In this document: in pieces, positions 7,747 to 15,815 of the stretch | How positions within the stretch are numbered: the first letter of the stretch is position 1 | How the letters are laid out: the number at the start of each line of letters is the position of its first letter | Assembly: GCF_004000945.1 (NCBI RefSeq) | Contig: NZ_BIMF01000005.1 | Coordinates: forward strand, 186,001 to 250,000 | DNA from: Paenibacillus lautus NBRC 15380 | Lineage (GTDB): Bacteria; Bacillota; Bacilli; Paenibacillales; Paenibacillaceae | Reading direction: 5' to 3' | DNA: 64,000 nt | The notes under the pieces: generated by a model | The model's database searches: none | Seen by the model: the letters and a program-made list of their open reading frames with translations, nothing else | Told to the model about the DNA's origin: nothing | Program-made: the position numbers and the translations under genes

Positions 7747-7804
7747 AAAAGACCCGTCCCACTGAAGCATGGCTGAACACCATGCCTTAGAAGGACGGGT
7801 CTTT
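7747..7804. terminator. bidirectional intrinsic terminator
   Basis: AAAAGACCCGTCC pairs with GGACGGGTCTTT across a ~33-nt loop that itself holds a small CATGG/CCATG hairpin. It ends both the polyprenyl cluster and the convergent ABC exporter gene. Confidence 0.85.
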
Positions 7805-7808
7805 AATA

Positions 7809-9554
7809 TTAATTCTCCAAATGCTGCACGTTGTATAGTCTGGCATAACTTCCATCTTGATTCATCAGCTCGCCGTGCGTGCCTTGCTCTGTAATTCTGC
7901 CATTCTCCAGCACCACGATTTGATCGGCATGCGTAATGGTTGAAAGGCGATGAGCCACGATCAAAGTGGTGCGGTTGTTGGACAAGGACTGCAGCGCCTG
8001 CTGTATCAGATGCTCGGACTCCAGGTCCAGCGCCGAAGTCGCCTCATCCAGTACCAGAATGTCCGGATCCTTGAGGAAGACACGGGCGATCGCAAGTCTC
8101 TGCTTCTGCCCACCCGAGAGCTTGACGCCACGTTCACCCACTTCCGTCTCATAGCCCTGCGGCAGCTGGGTGATGAAATCATGGGCATTGGCGGCTTTGG
8201 CAGCGGCGACGATTCTCTCTTCATCCGCTTCCGGATTGCCAAACAGAATATTTTCACGAACGGATCCGCTAAACAGGAAGTTGTCCTGCAGTACCATGCC
8301 AATCGATCCGCGCAAGCTGTCCAGCGTCAAATCCCTGACATCGTGACCATCCACCTTCACTGCTCCCTGCTGTACATCGTAAAATCTCGGTATCAATCCG
8401 ATCAGGGACGATTTGCCGCCGCCGCTCATGCCGACAAATGCGACCGTTTGCCCCTGCTTGATGGTCAGGTTAATATCTTGCAGCACCCAGCCCGCGGCAT
8501 CATTGTACTTGAAGCATACGCGGTCAAACTCGATCTGTCCCGCTGTCTTGAGCGTTTTGGCATCGGGCCGGTCCACGATGTCATATGGCTCGTCCATGAG
8601 CTCCTTGACCCGCTCCAGCGACGCTGAAGCCTGCGTCAGCACCGTTGACGAGTTGATCAAGCGACGTAGGGGTGCATACAGCCTGTCGAGATAGCCAAAG
8701 AAGGCAACAAACGTACCCAAGGTCAGATCTCCCTGAATCACCCGGTACCCCCCGTAACCGATAACCAGAATAGGCGCAATATCGGTCAGCGTGTTGATGA
8801 TCGAGAAGGTGAGCGCATTCCAGCGGGTCTGCGCCATCGCTTTTTTCAGGAAATTACCGTTGATGCCTTCGAACTTCTTCTGATCATAACGCTCGAGGGT
8901 GAAACTCCGGATGACCGAGATCCCTTGAATCCGCTCATGCAGGTACGCTTGAATGCCGGCGAGAGCCTGCGACCGGTCCTTGGTCAGACGCTTAAGTCGC
9001 TTATACAGCAAATTCACCGCTAACCCGTAGAGAGGAAGGATCGAGATGGCAACCAGCGTCAGAACGGGATTCATGAAGAACATAACGATTAATACGAACA
9101 GCAATGTAAACATATCCAGCCAGATGTTCATCATACCGACTTCTACCAGGTTCTTGGATTGTTCCACATCATTGATAAAGCGCGATATCGCCTCGCCTAC
9201 CTTGGTATTCTGATAGTAACGAAGGGATAGACGCTGCAGATGGGCATATAGCCGATTACGCATATCAAATAAAATACGACTGGTAATGAATTGGGCAAAA
9301 TACTGCCGCAAGTATTCCACCGGACCACGCACAACGACAAACAGCACCAGTGTCCCGGCAAGAATCCACATCAGATCCTGGATTTTCTGTTCGATGGTCA
9401 TCTGCTGGTTGATCAGCAGATCATCCACGACATATTTCATGATCATGGGCAGCAATAACGGGATTGCAAATTTGATCATGCCGATAATAAGGGTCAGAAT
9501 GATCCACTTCATATAGGGCTTAACGAATGGGTAATAGATTTTCCATGATTTCAA
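7809..9554 (-). CDS. ABC exporter, fused membrane and ATPase domains (YgaD-like)
   Basis: The 581-residue protein has six membrane helices (residues ~15-310) followed by one nucleotide-binding domain. Visible motifs are Walker A G-M-S-G-G-G-K-S (~375), a Q-loop (V-L-Q-D-N), the signature L-S-G-G-Q (~478), Walker B I-L-V-L-D-E-A (~500) and the H-loop A-H-R-L-S (~532). This is a type IV exporter half that would work as a homodimer. The sequence is close to the B. subtilis YgaD type (lipid or drug export, substrate unknown). The apparent start is TTG with a weak, distant AAGGGG site, so the exact N-terminus is uncertain. It is transcribed alone. Confidence 0.88.
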   Translation of the reverse strand: MKSWKIYYPFVKPYMKWIILTLIIGMIKFAIPLLLPMIMKYVVDDLLINQQMTIEQKIQDLMWILAGTLVLFVVVRGPVEYLRQYFAQFITSRILFDMRNRLYAHLQRLSLRYYQNTKVGEAISRFINDVEQSKNLVEVGMMNIWLDMFTLLFVLIVMFFMNPVLTLVAISILPLYGLAVNLLYKRLKRLTKDRSQALAGIQAYLHERIQGISVIRSFTLERYDQKKFEGINGNFLKKAMAQTRWNALTFSIINTLTDIAPILVIGYGGYRVIQGDLTLGTFVAFFGYLDRLYAPLRRLINSSTVLTQASASLERVKELMDEPYDIVDRPDAKTLKTAGQIEFDRVCFKYNDAAGWVLQDINLTIKQGQTVAFVGMSGGGKSSLIGLIPRFYDVQQGAVKVDGHDVRDLTLDSLRGSIGMVLQDNFLFSGSVRENILFGNPEADEERIVAAAKAANAHDFITQLPQGYETEVGERGVKLSGGQKQRLAIARVFLKDPDILVLDEATSALDLESEHLIQQALQSLSNNRTTLIVAHRLSTITHADQIVVLENGRITEQGTHGELMNQDGSYARLYNVQHLEN

Positions 9555-9687
9555 AGGTGAGCACAGCCCCTTTCTTAAGCAACTTCCACGCGGTTGTTAG
9601 GCGACGAGCAGTTGACATTTATGAACTTCAGTGCTTTATTAGTTCTAAACTTATGAATTGTATCACGTCTTGCAGGAGGATTTAGTC

Positions 9688-10200
9688 ATGACCAGAATTT
9701 TCGTGACGGAGGCCGTCATGCTGGCCATTTACGGTCAGCTGTTAGTACCACTTAAACCCGTCGAGTATATCATTCCGTACACTACCATTTTGGAATTATA
9801 TGAGCTTCATACCACCGAAGAACATCTCATGAATAGTAGTGCTGATGACCAGCACGTCAAGATAAAGATCGGAGAATTGATTTCCTATTTTGAAGAGCCG
9901 CTGAACAAAAAGAAAATTGAGCGGGCCCTGCAGGTTCCCTGGTCCAAGAGCCCTACCATTCCCGTGAGTGAAACTACCCGGGTCTCGGTAATGAACACCA
10001 TGGACACCGCACCCTATGGGGAATCCTTCGATCCTGTCGAAACCGAGCTGCTGCTGGCATCCCAAAGAGCCGAGGCTCCCATACTGACTGATCAATACGA
10101 ATTGATTCAGCGTATCGTCGAAAGCGCTCTTCCCGTTCAGGTATATGATATCGACGATTTTGACTTTGCTTTGGAGGTCCCGCTGTCCGGGCAGCCATAA
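9688..10200 (+). CDS. conserved hypothetical protein, ~170 residues
   Basis: CAGGAGG lies eight bases before ATG 9688, so this start is preferred to the in-frame ATG at 9658. The N-terminus (T-R-I-F-V-T-E-A-V-M-L-A-I-Y-G-Q-L-L) and a following P-V-E-Y-I-I-P-Y-T-T-I-L-E-L-Y-E-L segment look well ordered. The middle is linker-like and the end is acidic. No membrane segment, signal peptide or catalytic motif is visible. I do not recognise a characterised family. It is flanked by a divergent ABC exporter and a convergent Nudix gene. Confidence 0.7.
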   Translation: MTRIFVTEAVMLAIYGQLLVPLKPVEYIIPYTTILELYELHTTEEHLMNSSADDQHVKIKIGELISYFEEPLNKKKIERALQVPWSKSPTIPVSETTRVSVMNTMDTAPYGESFDPVETELLLASQRAEAPILTDQYELIQRIVESALPVQVYDIDDFDFALEVPLSGQP

Positions 10201-10230
10201 TGAATCATAGGTACACACCTTCGCATGGCA

Positions 10231-10275
10231 AAAGGAGTCCCTTCCCCCCGGTTTGAATGGGGCAGGGACTCCTCA
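10231..10275. terminator. terminator-like hairpin
   Basis: AGGAGTCCCT...CCCC pairs with GGGGCAGGGACTCCT around a short G/T-rich loop, 30 bases after the hypothetical gene. A T-run exists only on the minus strand, so it may serve either convergent gene. Confidence 0.6.
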
Positions 10276-10288
10276 TGTTGACCGAAAA

Positions 10289-10310
10289 AAATTCCCCGTG
10301 CGGGGAATTT
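10289..10310 (-). terminator. intrinsic terminator of the Nudix gene
   Basis: A perfect 9-bp stem, AAATTCCCC/GGGGAATTT, has a GTGC loop and is followed on the minus strand by a run of T residues. It lies 34 bases after the Nudix stop codon. Confidence 0.8.
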
Positions 10311-10343
10311 AAGGCGTATAAAACTGCCACCACTAACTTAGCC

Positions 10344-10793
10344 TCAGCTGTTCTTATTTATCTTGTCCAGCAGGCGGACCGTGATCGCATCCATTGCGGG
10401 CAATGCTTGAAAATCAAAATATTTAAGAGACACTTCCGTATTAGGGGACAAATGAATGGCACTGTGCAGACCGGTTGCCGCGTACACACCTATCACATAA
10501 TACACTTCATCTCCACCAATTTGCTTCTTCATATACTCCGGACCAGACACAAGGTCCAAGAGTCGCATATCATCCGCTGTCAGGCCGCTCTCCTCCCACA
10601 GCTCTCTGGACGCTGTGTCTTCAAGAGCTTCGCCGGGCTTCAGGTTTCCGAGTGGAAGTCCCCACTCGTCCTTGTTCTGCCGCTTCAGGAGCAGGATCTC
10701 TCCATTATCGTTCAGCACAAGCACCGCCGCTTTTACGCGGACCACCGAACGTTTGCCGATGTATTGGCGAATATCACGGTGATATACGCTCAT
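10344..10793 (-). CDS. Nudix hydrolase
   Basis: The 149-residue protein contains a complete Nudix box, G-N-L-K-P-G-E then seven residues then R-E-L-W-E-E-S-G-L (about residues 49-71), matching GX5EX7REUXEEXGU. All metal-binding Glu residues are present, so it should be an active pyrophosphohydrolase. The nucleotide substrate cannot be inferred. A good AAGGAGG site precedes ATG. It follows the HesB-like gene on the same strand with a short gap, so the two may be cotranscribed. Confidence 0.9.
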   Translation of the reverse strand: MSVYHRDIRQYIGKRSVVRVKAAVLVLNDNGEILLLKRQNKDEWGLPLGNLKPGEALEDTASRELWEESGLTADDMRLLDLVSGPEYMKKQIGGDEVYYVIGVYAATGLHSAIHLSPNTEVSLKYFDFQALPAMDAITVRLLDKINKNS

Positions 10794-10839
10794 CTTGGGA
10801 ACCTCCTTTCCCTAGATGGCGCTGCAGTCTCTCATCAGG

Positions 10840-11145
10840 TTAATTTACTGCGCCCTCTTCTTCATAAATATACGAAATGTCATCCAAGGATTCCTCATAT
10901 TTCACGCGGAGCGTATACCCCTTCAAATACCATAAATCCTGTTCTTCCATAAAGAATGTTACCTCTTCGGAACGCTCCGTCAGTCCCGCTTCTCTTGGTT
11001 CTTCTACCGAAATACCGAGCGAAAAGCCGGGATGGAGGCCTCCGCCTGAGCTATATCGTGGAAAGAAGCGAACGAACGTGCCTGCCTGAAGGTCAAGTTC
11101 CTTCTTGTACCAACGTGCCGCCTGATCGCTGACTTGAATTTGCAT
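10840..11145 (-). CDS. HesB/IscA-like protein (YneR type)
   Basis: The 101-residue protein starts at ATG 11145, supported by AAGGAGGG ten bases upstream. It begins with M-Q-I-Q-V-S-D-Q-A-A-R-W-Y-K-K-E and continues with an F-V-R-F-F-P-R-Y-S-S-G-G-G strand-turn segment and acidic C-terminus, as in the HesB-like YneR group. The cysteines needed for Fe-S assembly in true A-type carriers are absent, as is usual in this subgroup, so an iron-sulfur role is doubtful. Function is unknown. Confidence 0.75.
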   Translation of the reverse strand: MQIQVSDQAARWYKKELDLQAGTFVRFFPRYSSGGGLHPGFSLGISVEEPREAGLTERSEEVTFFMEEQDLWYLKGYTLRVKYEESLDDISYIYEEEGAVN

Positions 11146-11355
11146 GTGTCGTACACCCTCCTTAGACGTCATATGATGTTGACCCCTATCTGTTAGCAGA
11201 CCGGAGATCTTAGGAACGGTATCCATATTTAGTTGCAATATTATCATAACGCATACGTACGTTAGGATACAAATCATTTTGATAATAAAATAGTGACATA
11301 AGGTTCTAACCTACCTTCACTATCAAATATCTTACGATGATCCTGAAAAATAAGT

Positions 11356-11385
11356 TTGACACATTCCAGTTCATGGTGATAAAAT
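11356..11385 (+). promoter_or_regulatory. promoter of the bmrCD leader transcript
   Basis: TTGACA (11356-11361) and TAAAAT (11380-11385) are separated by 18 bp. Transcription from here would give a leader of about 335 nt before the ABC exporter start at 11729. That leader would include the 41-codon ORF and the attenuator. Confidence 0.6.
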
Positions 11386-11443
11386 TCAGTCCATACGAGA
11401 GCGATTTGAATAAAATGTAAATTACGAAGAAAGGGTGAGTGAC

Positions 11444-11569
11444 ATGTTTAAATTGTTTGCGATGGATCAAGATCATCAGGATCATCATTTCCTACAATTA
11501 AATATGGATCGACTCCCCAATGGTGCTGTCTCATCATCATCATGCCTCGTTCATTCATTGCCAGAATGA
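11444..11569 (+). CDS. 41-residue leader peptide upstream of the BmrCD-like exporter
   Basis: ATG 11444 is preceded by AAAGGGTGA at normal spacing, and the frame stops at TGA 11567-11569. The N-terminal part is rich in Asp, His and Gln (D-Q-D-H-Q-D-H-H), followed by L-Q-L-N-M-D-R-L-P and a Ser-rich tail. It lies between the promoter and a terminator hairpin, about 160 nt before the exporter gene. This is the same order as bmrB-bmrCD of B. subtilis, where translation of a leader ORF controls attenuation. Equivalence to BmrB is inferred from position and architecture only. Confidence 0.65.
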   Translation: MFKLFAMDQDHQDHHFLQLNMDRLPNGAVSSSSCLVHSLPE

Positions 11570-11640
11570 TCAGAACGAAGCTGCTAACCGTTGCACGGAA
11601 GTCATGATCACCGTGCGTATGATAAGTTCAAAATTAATGA

Positions 11641-11676
11641 AGCATATCGTCCGTCGCCGGATGATGTGCTTTTTTT
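11641..11676 (+). terminator. attenuator (intrinsic terminator) in the bmrCD leader
   Basis: AGCATATCGTCCG (11641-11653) pairs with CGGATGATGTGCT (11658-11670) over 13 bp, including two G-U wobbles, around a TCGC loop. Seven T residues follow. It lies inside the leader, after the small ORF and 53 bases before the exporter start. A further hairpin with arms GCACGG/CCGTGC (11593-11616) just upstream could be part of an alternative fold. Confidence 0.75.
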
Positions 11677-11728
11677 GGTTTTTACGGATGATATGATGCC
11701 AGAACGACCTACGAAAGGAAGGGATAAT

Positions 11729-13486
11729 GTGTTTGCCGTACTTAAAAATTTAGGCTGGTTTTTCAAGCAAGAGAAAAAGCGTTACTTGATCGGCCTTGCG
11801 CTTCTCATCTTTTGCGGACTGGTAGAGTTACTGCCGCCGCTTCTGCTCGGAAACGCGATTGACGATATCGTCAGCAGTTCTATAACGTGGGCTTCCCTCG
11901 TCCAATATCTGTTCATGATTCTCGGTATCGTTGCTGTCGTGTACTGTGCCACTTACATATGGATGCACCGTTTATTCGGAGGAGCGAACCTCGTGGAACG
12001 CCTGCTCCGTACCCGGTACATGAACCATTTGCTGCGGATGCTTCCGCCGTTTTTCGAACGTAACCGTACCGGAGATCTCATGGCAAAAGCCACGAATGAT
12101 CTTCGCTCCGTGGCAGCAACCGCCGGCTTCGGGATGCTTGTTATGACCGACTCCACCATCTACTTGATTGTCGTTCTCTTCGCTATGGGTTTCATTGTCA
12201 GCTGGAAGCTGACATTGGCGGCCATTCTGCCCATGCCGATCATTGCCATTGGCATGGTCATCTACGGAAGAGCCATTCATAAACGCTACACGCTGGCGCA
12301 GGATGCCTTCGGTGACATGAACGACCAGGTTCTGGAGTCCGTAGCCGGTGTCCGTGTCGTCCGCGCTTATGTACAAGAACGCGCCGATCAGCAGCGCTTC
12401 CAGGACATTACGGATGACGTATATCGTAAAAATCTGGCGGTAGCCAAAGTGGACGCCTTATTTGAACCAACCATCAATTTCTCCATCGGTCTCAGTTACG
12501 TCATCGGTTTAGCCTACGGTGTGTACCTGGTGTTCCAGAATCAAATCACACTCGGAGATCTCGTATCGTTCAACATGTACCTCGGGATGATGATTTGGCC
12601 GATGTTCGCCATCGGGGAATTGATTAACATTATGCAGCGCGGAAACGCTTCGCTGGATCGGGTCAACGAAACCTTAAAGACCCCGCCGGATGTTACCGAC
12701 GCCGCAAATCCTGCAGACGTGAAGGTACCGGATACGATTCAATTTAAGGATGTCACTTTCCGTTACCCGACCTCTACGATTGATAATTTGAAAAATATTA
12801 ACTTTACGCTGCAAAAAGGCCAGACGCTCGGCGTCGTAGGACGCACGGGCAGCGGCAAATCGACGCTGCTGAAGCAGCTTCTTCATGAGTACCCTACCGG
12901 GACCGGCGATATCCTCATTTCCGATATACCCATGGAGATGCTGACGACCGACCAGCTCCACAGCTGGATCGGGTATGTGCCGCAGGAACAGATCTTGTTC
13001 TCCAAGACGGTACGTCAGAACATCCAATTCGGCAAAAAGGATGCCAGCGACGAACGGATTATGGAAGCCATCACCACCGCCGCCTTTGACCGCGATTTGG
13101 TTACCCTGTCCGATGGCCTTGATACCCTTGTAGGCGAAAAAGGCGTTGCGCTGTCCGGCGGGCAAAAACAAAGGGTCTCACTGGCCCGGGCTTTTATCGG
13201 CGACCCTGAAATCTTAATATTGGACGATTCCTTGTCCGCTGTGGACGCCCGGACGGAAGCCAGAATCATCGATAATATCCGGAGCAAACGCGCCGGTAAA
13301 ACGACCCTGATCTCCACGCATCGACTCTCGGCCGTTCAGCATGCCGATATGATCGTGGTGCTGGAGGACGGTCGAATCACGGAGCAAGGAACCCATGATG
13401 AACTGCTGGAGCTCGGCGGCTGGTACCGTGAGCAATTCGAACGCCAGCAGGTAGAAAACAATCTGACCTCGGAGGAGGTGTCTTAA
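11729..13486 (+). CDS. bmrC: heterodimeric multidrug ABC exporter subunit, BmrC (YheI) type
   Basis: The GTG start at 11729, with AAAGGAAGG upstream, gives 585 residues, the size of BmrC. The frame is open back to TTG 11591, but that stretch overlaps the attenuator and is probably non-coding. Six membrane helices are followed by an ATPase domain with Walker A G-R-T-G-S-G-K-S, signature A-L-S-G-G-Q and H-loop T-H-R-L-S. After Walker B (I-L-I-L-D-D), Asp replaces the catalytic Glu. This degenerate site is typical of the BmrC half of the heterodimer. The stop abuts the TTG start of the partner gene. Confidence 0.9.
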   Translation: MFAVLKNLGWFFKQEKKRYLIGLALLIFCGLVELLPPLLLGNAIDDIVSSSITWASLVQYLFMILGIVAVVYCATYIWMHRLFGGANLVERLLRTRYMNHLLRMLPPFFERNRTGDLMAKATNDLRSVAATAGFGMLVMTDSTIYLIVVLFAMGFIVSWKLTLAAILPMPIIAIGMVIYGRAIHKRYTLAQDAFGDMNDQVLESVAGVRVVRAYVQERADQQRFQDITDDVYRKNLAVAKVDALFEPTINFSIGLSYVIGLAYGVYLVFQNQITLGDLVSFNMYLGMMIWPMFAIGELINIMQRGNASLDRVNETLKTPPDVTDAANPADVKVPDTIQFKDVTFRYPTSTIDNLKNINFTLQKGQTLGVVGRTGSGKSTLLKQLLHEYPTGTGDILISDIPMEMLTTDQLHSWIGYVPQEQILFSKTVRQNIQFGKKDASDERIMEAITTAAFDRDLVTLSDGLDTLVGEKGVALSGGQKQRVSLARAFIGDPEILILDDSLSAVDARTEARIIDNIRSKRAGKTTLISTHRLSAVQHADMIVVLEDGRITEQGTHDELLELGGWYREQFERQQVENNLTSEEVS

Positions 13487-15592
13487 TTGACTCCAAGCGA
13501 TACAACCATTTCGAATGAATCCGGAATTGCCAAACGGCTGTTCCGCTATGCTTTAACGGCCAAGGGCACCTTCATTGCCGCCTTGATTCTGCTGGCCATA
13601 GGCGTTGCCGCAGAGCTTGCTGGCCCCTTCATCGCAAAAACGATGATCGACGAGCACATCCTGGGCATTGAGCGGCCTTATTACGAGACGACACAAGCCC
13701 AAGGCGCCGCATCCTATAACGGGACTTATTATAAACGCGAGGATCGCTTTCAAGTAGGCGAGACGCGAGGACAGGAAGTACGCCTTGTTCAGGCTGGCCG
13801 CAGCTTCTATTTCATTGATGAGCCGGTAACCCGAACCGAAGGAAACCGCTCCTTTCAGGACGGTGTATTGACGATTTCCTACGCCTCGGAGGAGCTCCAA
13901 TATCCGGCCATCAAATTAACCAAAGAACAGCTGTTTGAATTTTATAAACCCGAGCTGCCCAGCATTTATAAGCTCGTCGGCCTGTTCCTGATCTGTCTGC
14001 TGATCTCCATGATTACGGTATTCGGCAGAACCTACTGGCTGCAATCGGCGGCCAATCGGGTCATCCAGAAGCTGCGTACCGATGTATACGCCCATATTCA
14101 GCGGCTGCCCGTCAACTTCTTTGATAATCTGCCGGCAGGCAAAGTCGTTTCCCGGGTAACCAATGATACCGAAGCGGTAAAGGATCTGTTTGTTGCGGTA
14201 TTATCCAACTTCAGCTCCGGTGCCGTGTATATTACGGGTGTCTATGTCGCCTTGTTCCTTCTGGACGTCAGACTGGGCTTGATCAGTTTGTTTGTTATCC
14301 CGATGTTGATTGTATGGACCATCCTGTACCGCAAATTTGCAACCAAATACAATACGGTCATCCGCTCCCGGCTGAGCGAGATCAACGCCATCATTAATGA
14401 ATCCATTCAGGGCATGGCCATCATCCGTGTATTCCGCCGCCAAAAAGCGACCCAAGAAGAGTTCGAAGCGCTGAATGCGGACTATATGGCTCATCAGAAC
14501 AAAATGCTCAATCTGAACTCCTTCACCACGCACAACCTGGTAAACGTACTGCGTAACGTTTCGTTTGTGGTTGTTCTCTGGTATTTCGGTTCTGCATCAT
14601 TGAACGGTGCCGGCATCGTCTCGATCGGCGTCCTCTACGCCTTCGTTGATCTGCTTGGCCGCATGTTCCAGCCGATAACGGGCATGGTTAACCAGCTGGC
14701 CGCGCTCGATACCTCCATCGTCTCCGCCAAACGGGTATTTGAGCTGATGGATGAAACAGGCGAGAAAGTAACGGACGGCAGCATGCCGCGGTATTTAGGA
14801 AATGTGGAGTTTCAAAACGTATCATTCGCGTACAAGAAGGACTATGTGCTTAAAGACATTTCATTTGAAGCGAGGCAGGGTCAAACCGTGGCGCTTGTGG
14901 GTCATACCGGCTCCGGCAAAAGCTCCATCATCAATCTGCTGTTCCGCTTCTATGATCCGCAGAAAGGCACGATTACCATTGATGGGCAGCCCGTTACCAA
15001 TATTCCAAAGCAATGGCTCCGCAAGCATATGGGCATCGTGCTGCAAGACCCCTACCTGTTCACTGGCACGATTGCTTCGAATGTCAGCCTGGGTGATCCG
15101 GGCATTACACGGGACCAGGTGGAACAGGCGCTGCGCGACGTAGGGGCCGACCGGCTGCTCGCTCATCTTCCGCAAGGCTTCGATGAGCCAGTACTAGAGA
15201 AAGGCAGCACACTGTCCGCCGGTCAACGCCAGTTAATCTCCTTTGCCCGGGCTCTTGCGTTCAATCCGGCCATACTGATTCTCGATGAAGCCACCGCTAA
15301 CATCGATACGGAGACGGAAGCCTTAATTCAGGAAGCCCTGGAGGTGCTGAAGCGAGGACGCACGACCTTTATCATCGCCCACCGCTTATCCACGATCCGC
15401 AGCGCCGATCAGATTCTGGTCCTTCACCGCGGAGAAATTGTGGAACAAGGTTCCCATGACGAGTTGATGGCCCTGGGCGGAAGATATTTTAAAATGTACC
15501 AACTTCAGCAAGGAAGCTCGGCTTCGGTTCCAGAGACTAAGGAAACGGTGCTTACCGCTTCCAACAGCAAGATGGCCGGTGGCCACGTGTAG
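13487..15592 (+). CDS. bmrD: heterodimeric multidrug ABC exporter subunit, BmrD (YheH) type
   Basis: The 701-residue protein starts at TTG directly after the bmrC stop, with GGAGGAGG upstream. A large insertion of roughly 100 residues (about 55-160) between the first two membrane helices corresponds to the extracellular domain characteristic of BmrD. The ATPase domain has Walker A G-H-T-G-S-G-K-S, signature T-L-S-A-G-Q, Walker B I-L-I-L-D-E-A with the catalytic Glu present, and A-H-R-L-S. With BmrC it should form an asymmetric drug-efflux pump. Induction by ribosome-targeting antibiotics through the upstream attenuator is expected by analogy. Confidence 0.9.
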   Translation: MTPSDTTISNESGIAKRLFRYALTAKGTFIAALILLAIGVAAELAGPFIAKTMIDEHILGIERPYYETTQAQGAASYNGTYYKREDRFQVGETRGQEVRLVQAGRSFYFIDEPVTRTEGNRSFQDGVLTISYASEELQYPAIKLTKEQLFEFYKPELPSIYKLVGLFLICLLISMITVFGRTYWLQSAANRVIQKLRTDVYAHIQRLPVNFFDNLPAGKVVSRVTNDTEAVKDLFVAVLSNFSSGAVYITGVYVALFLLDVRLGLISLFVIPMLIVWTILYRKFATKYNTVIRSRLSEINAIINESIQGMAIIRVFRRQKATQEEFEALNADYMAHQNKMLNLNSFTTHNLVNVLRNVSFVVVLWYFGSASLNGAGIVSIGVLYAFVDLLGRMFQPITGMVNQLAALDTSIVSAKRVFELMDETGEKVTDGSMPRYLGNVEFQNVSFAYKKDYVLKDISFEARQGQTVALVGHTGSGKSSIINLLFRFYDPQKGTITIDGQPVTNIPKQWLRKHMGIVLQDPYLFTGTIASNVSLGDPGITRDQVEQALRDVGADRLLAHLPQGFDEPVLEKGSTLSAGQRQLISFARALAFNPAILILDEATANIDTETEALIQEALEVLKRGRTTFIIAHRLSTIRSADQILVLHRGEIVEQGSHDELMALGGRYFKMYQLQQGSSASVPETKETVLTASNSKMAGGHV

Positions 15593-15626
15593 ACCAAGTT
15601 AGGTGAAACTAACGCAGTGATATTAT

Positions 15627-15728
15627 AAAAACGTCTATCGACGTGCACAGAAGACAGACCTCTGTTCGCGGTAGTTTTCCTGCGATATCAGGAAGGTCCC
15701 TGCTTCGAAGTTTATTCTTTCTGCATCT
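15627..15728. repeat. ~102-bp intergenic repeat, copy 2
   Basis: Second copy of the repeat at 3381-3485, in the same orientation, between bmrD and the convergent SLH-protein terminator. The central hairpin here has arms TTCCTG (15677-15682) and CAGGAA (15689-15694), with the C-G pair replacing the T-G pair of copy 1. The outer inverted repeat is less perfect than in copy 1. Confidence 0.75.
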
Positions 15729-15730
15729 AA

Positions 15731-15785
15731 AAAAGGCTGTTCCCAAGCGAATGTTACATTCGATAGGGGACAGCCTTCTTTTTTT
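15731..15785. terminator. intrinsic terminator of the SLH-protein gene
   Basis: AAGGCTGTTCCC (15733-15744) pairs with GGGGACAGCCTT (15766-15777). The loop contains its own perfect CGAATG/CATTCG hairpin. T-rich flanks occur on both strands. Confidence 0.85.
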
Positions 15786-15815
15786 AGATTGTATTCTGGC
15801 GGTACATTACAAGCC

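Noticed and set aside
7809..9554. Idea that this ABC exporter pairs with the neighbouring polyprenyl cluster
   Set aside because: It is on the opposite strand behind a bidirectional terminator and resembles stand-alone YgaD-type exporters.
11306..11488. 60-codon minus-strand hydrophobic frame upstream of the bmrCD leader
   Set aside because: It covers the plus-strand promoter and leader ORF and has no ribosome site.
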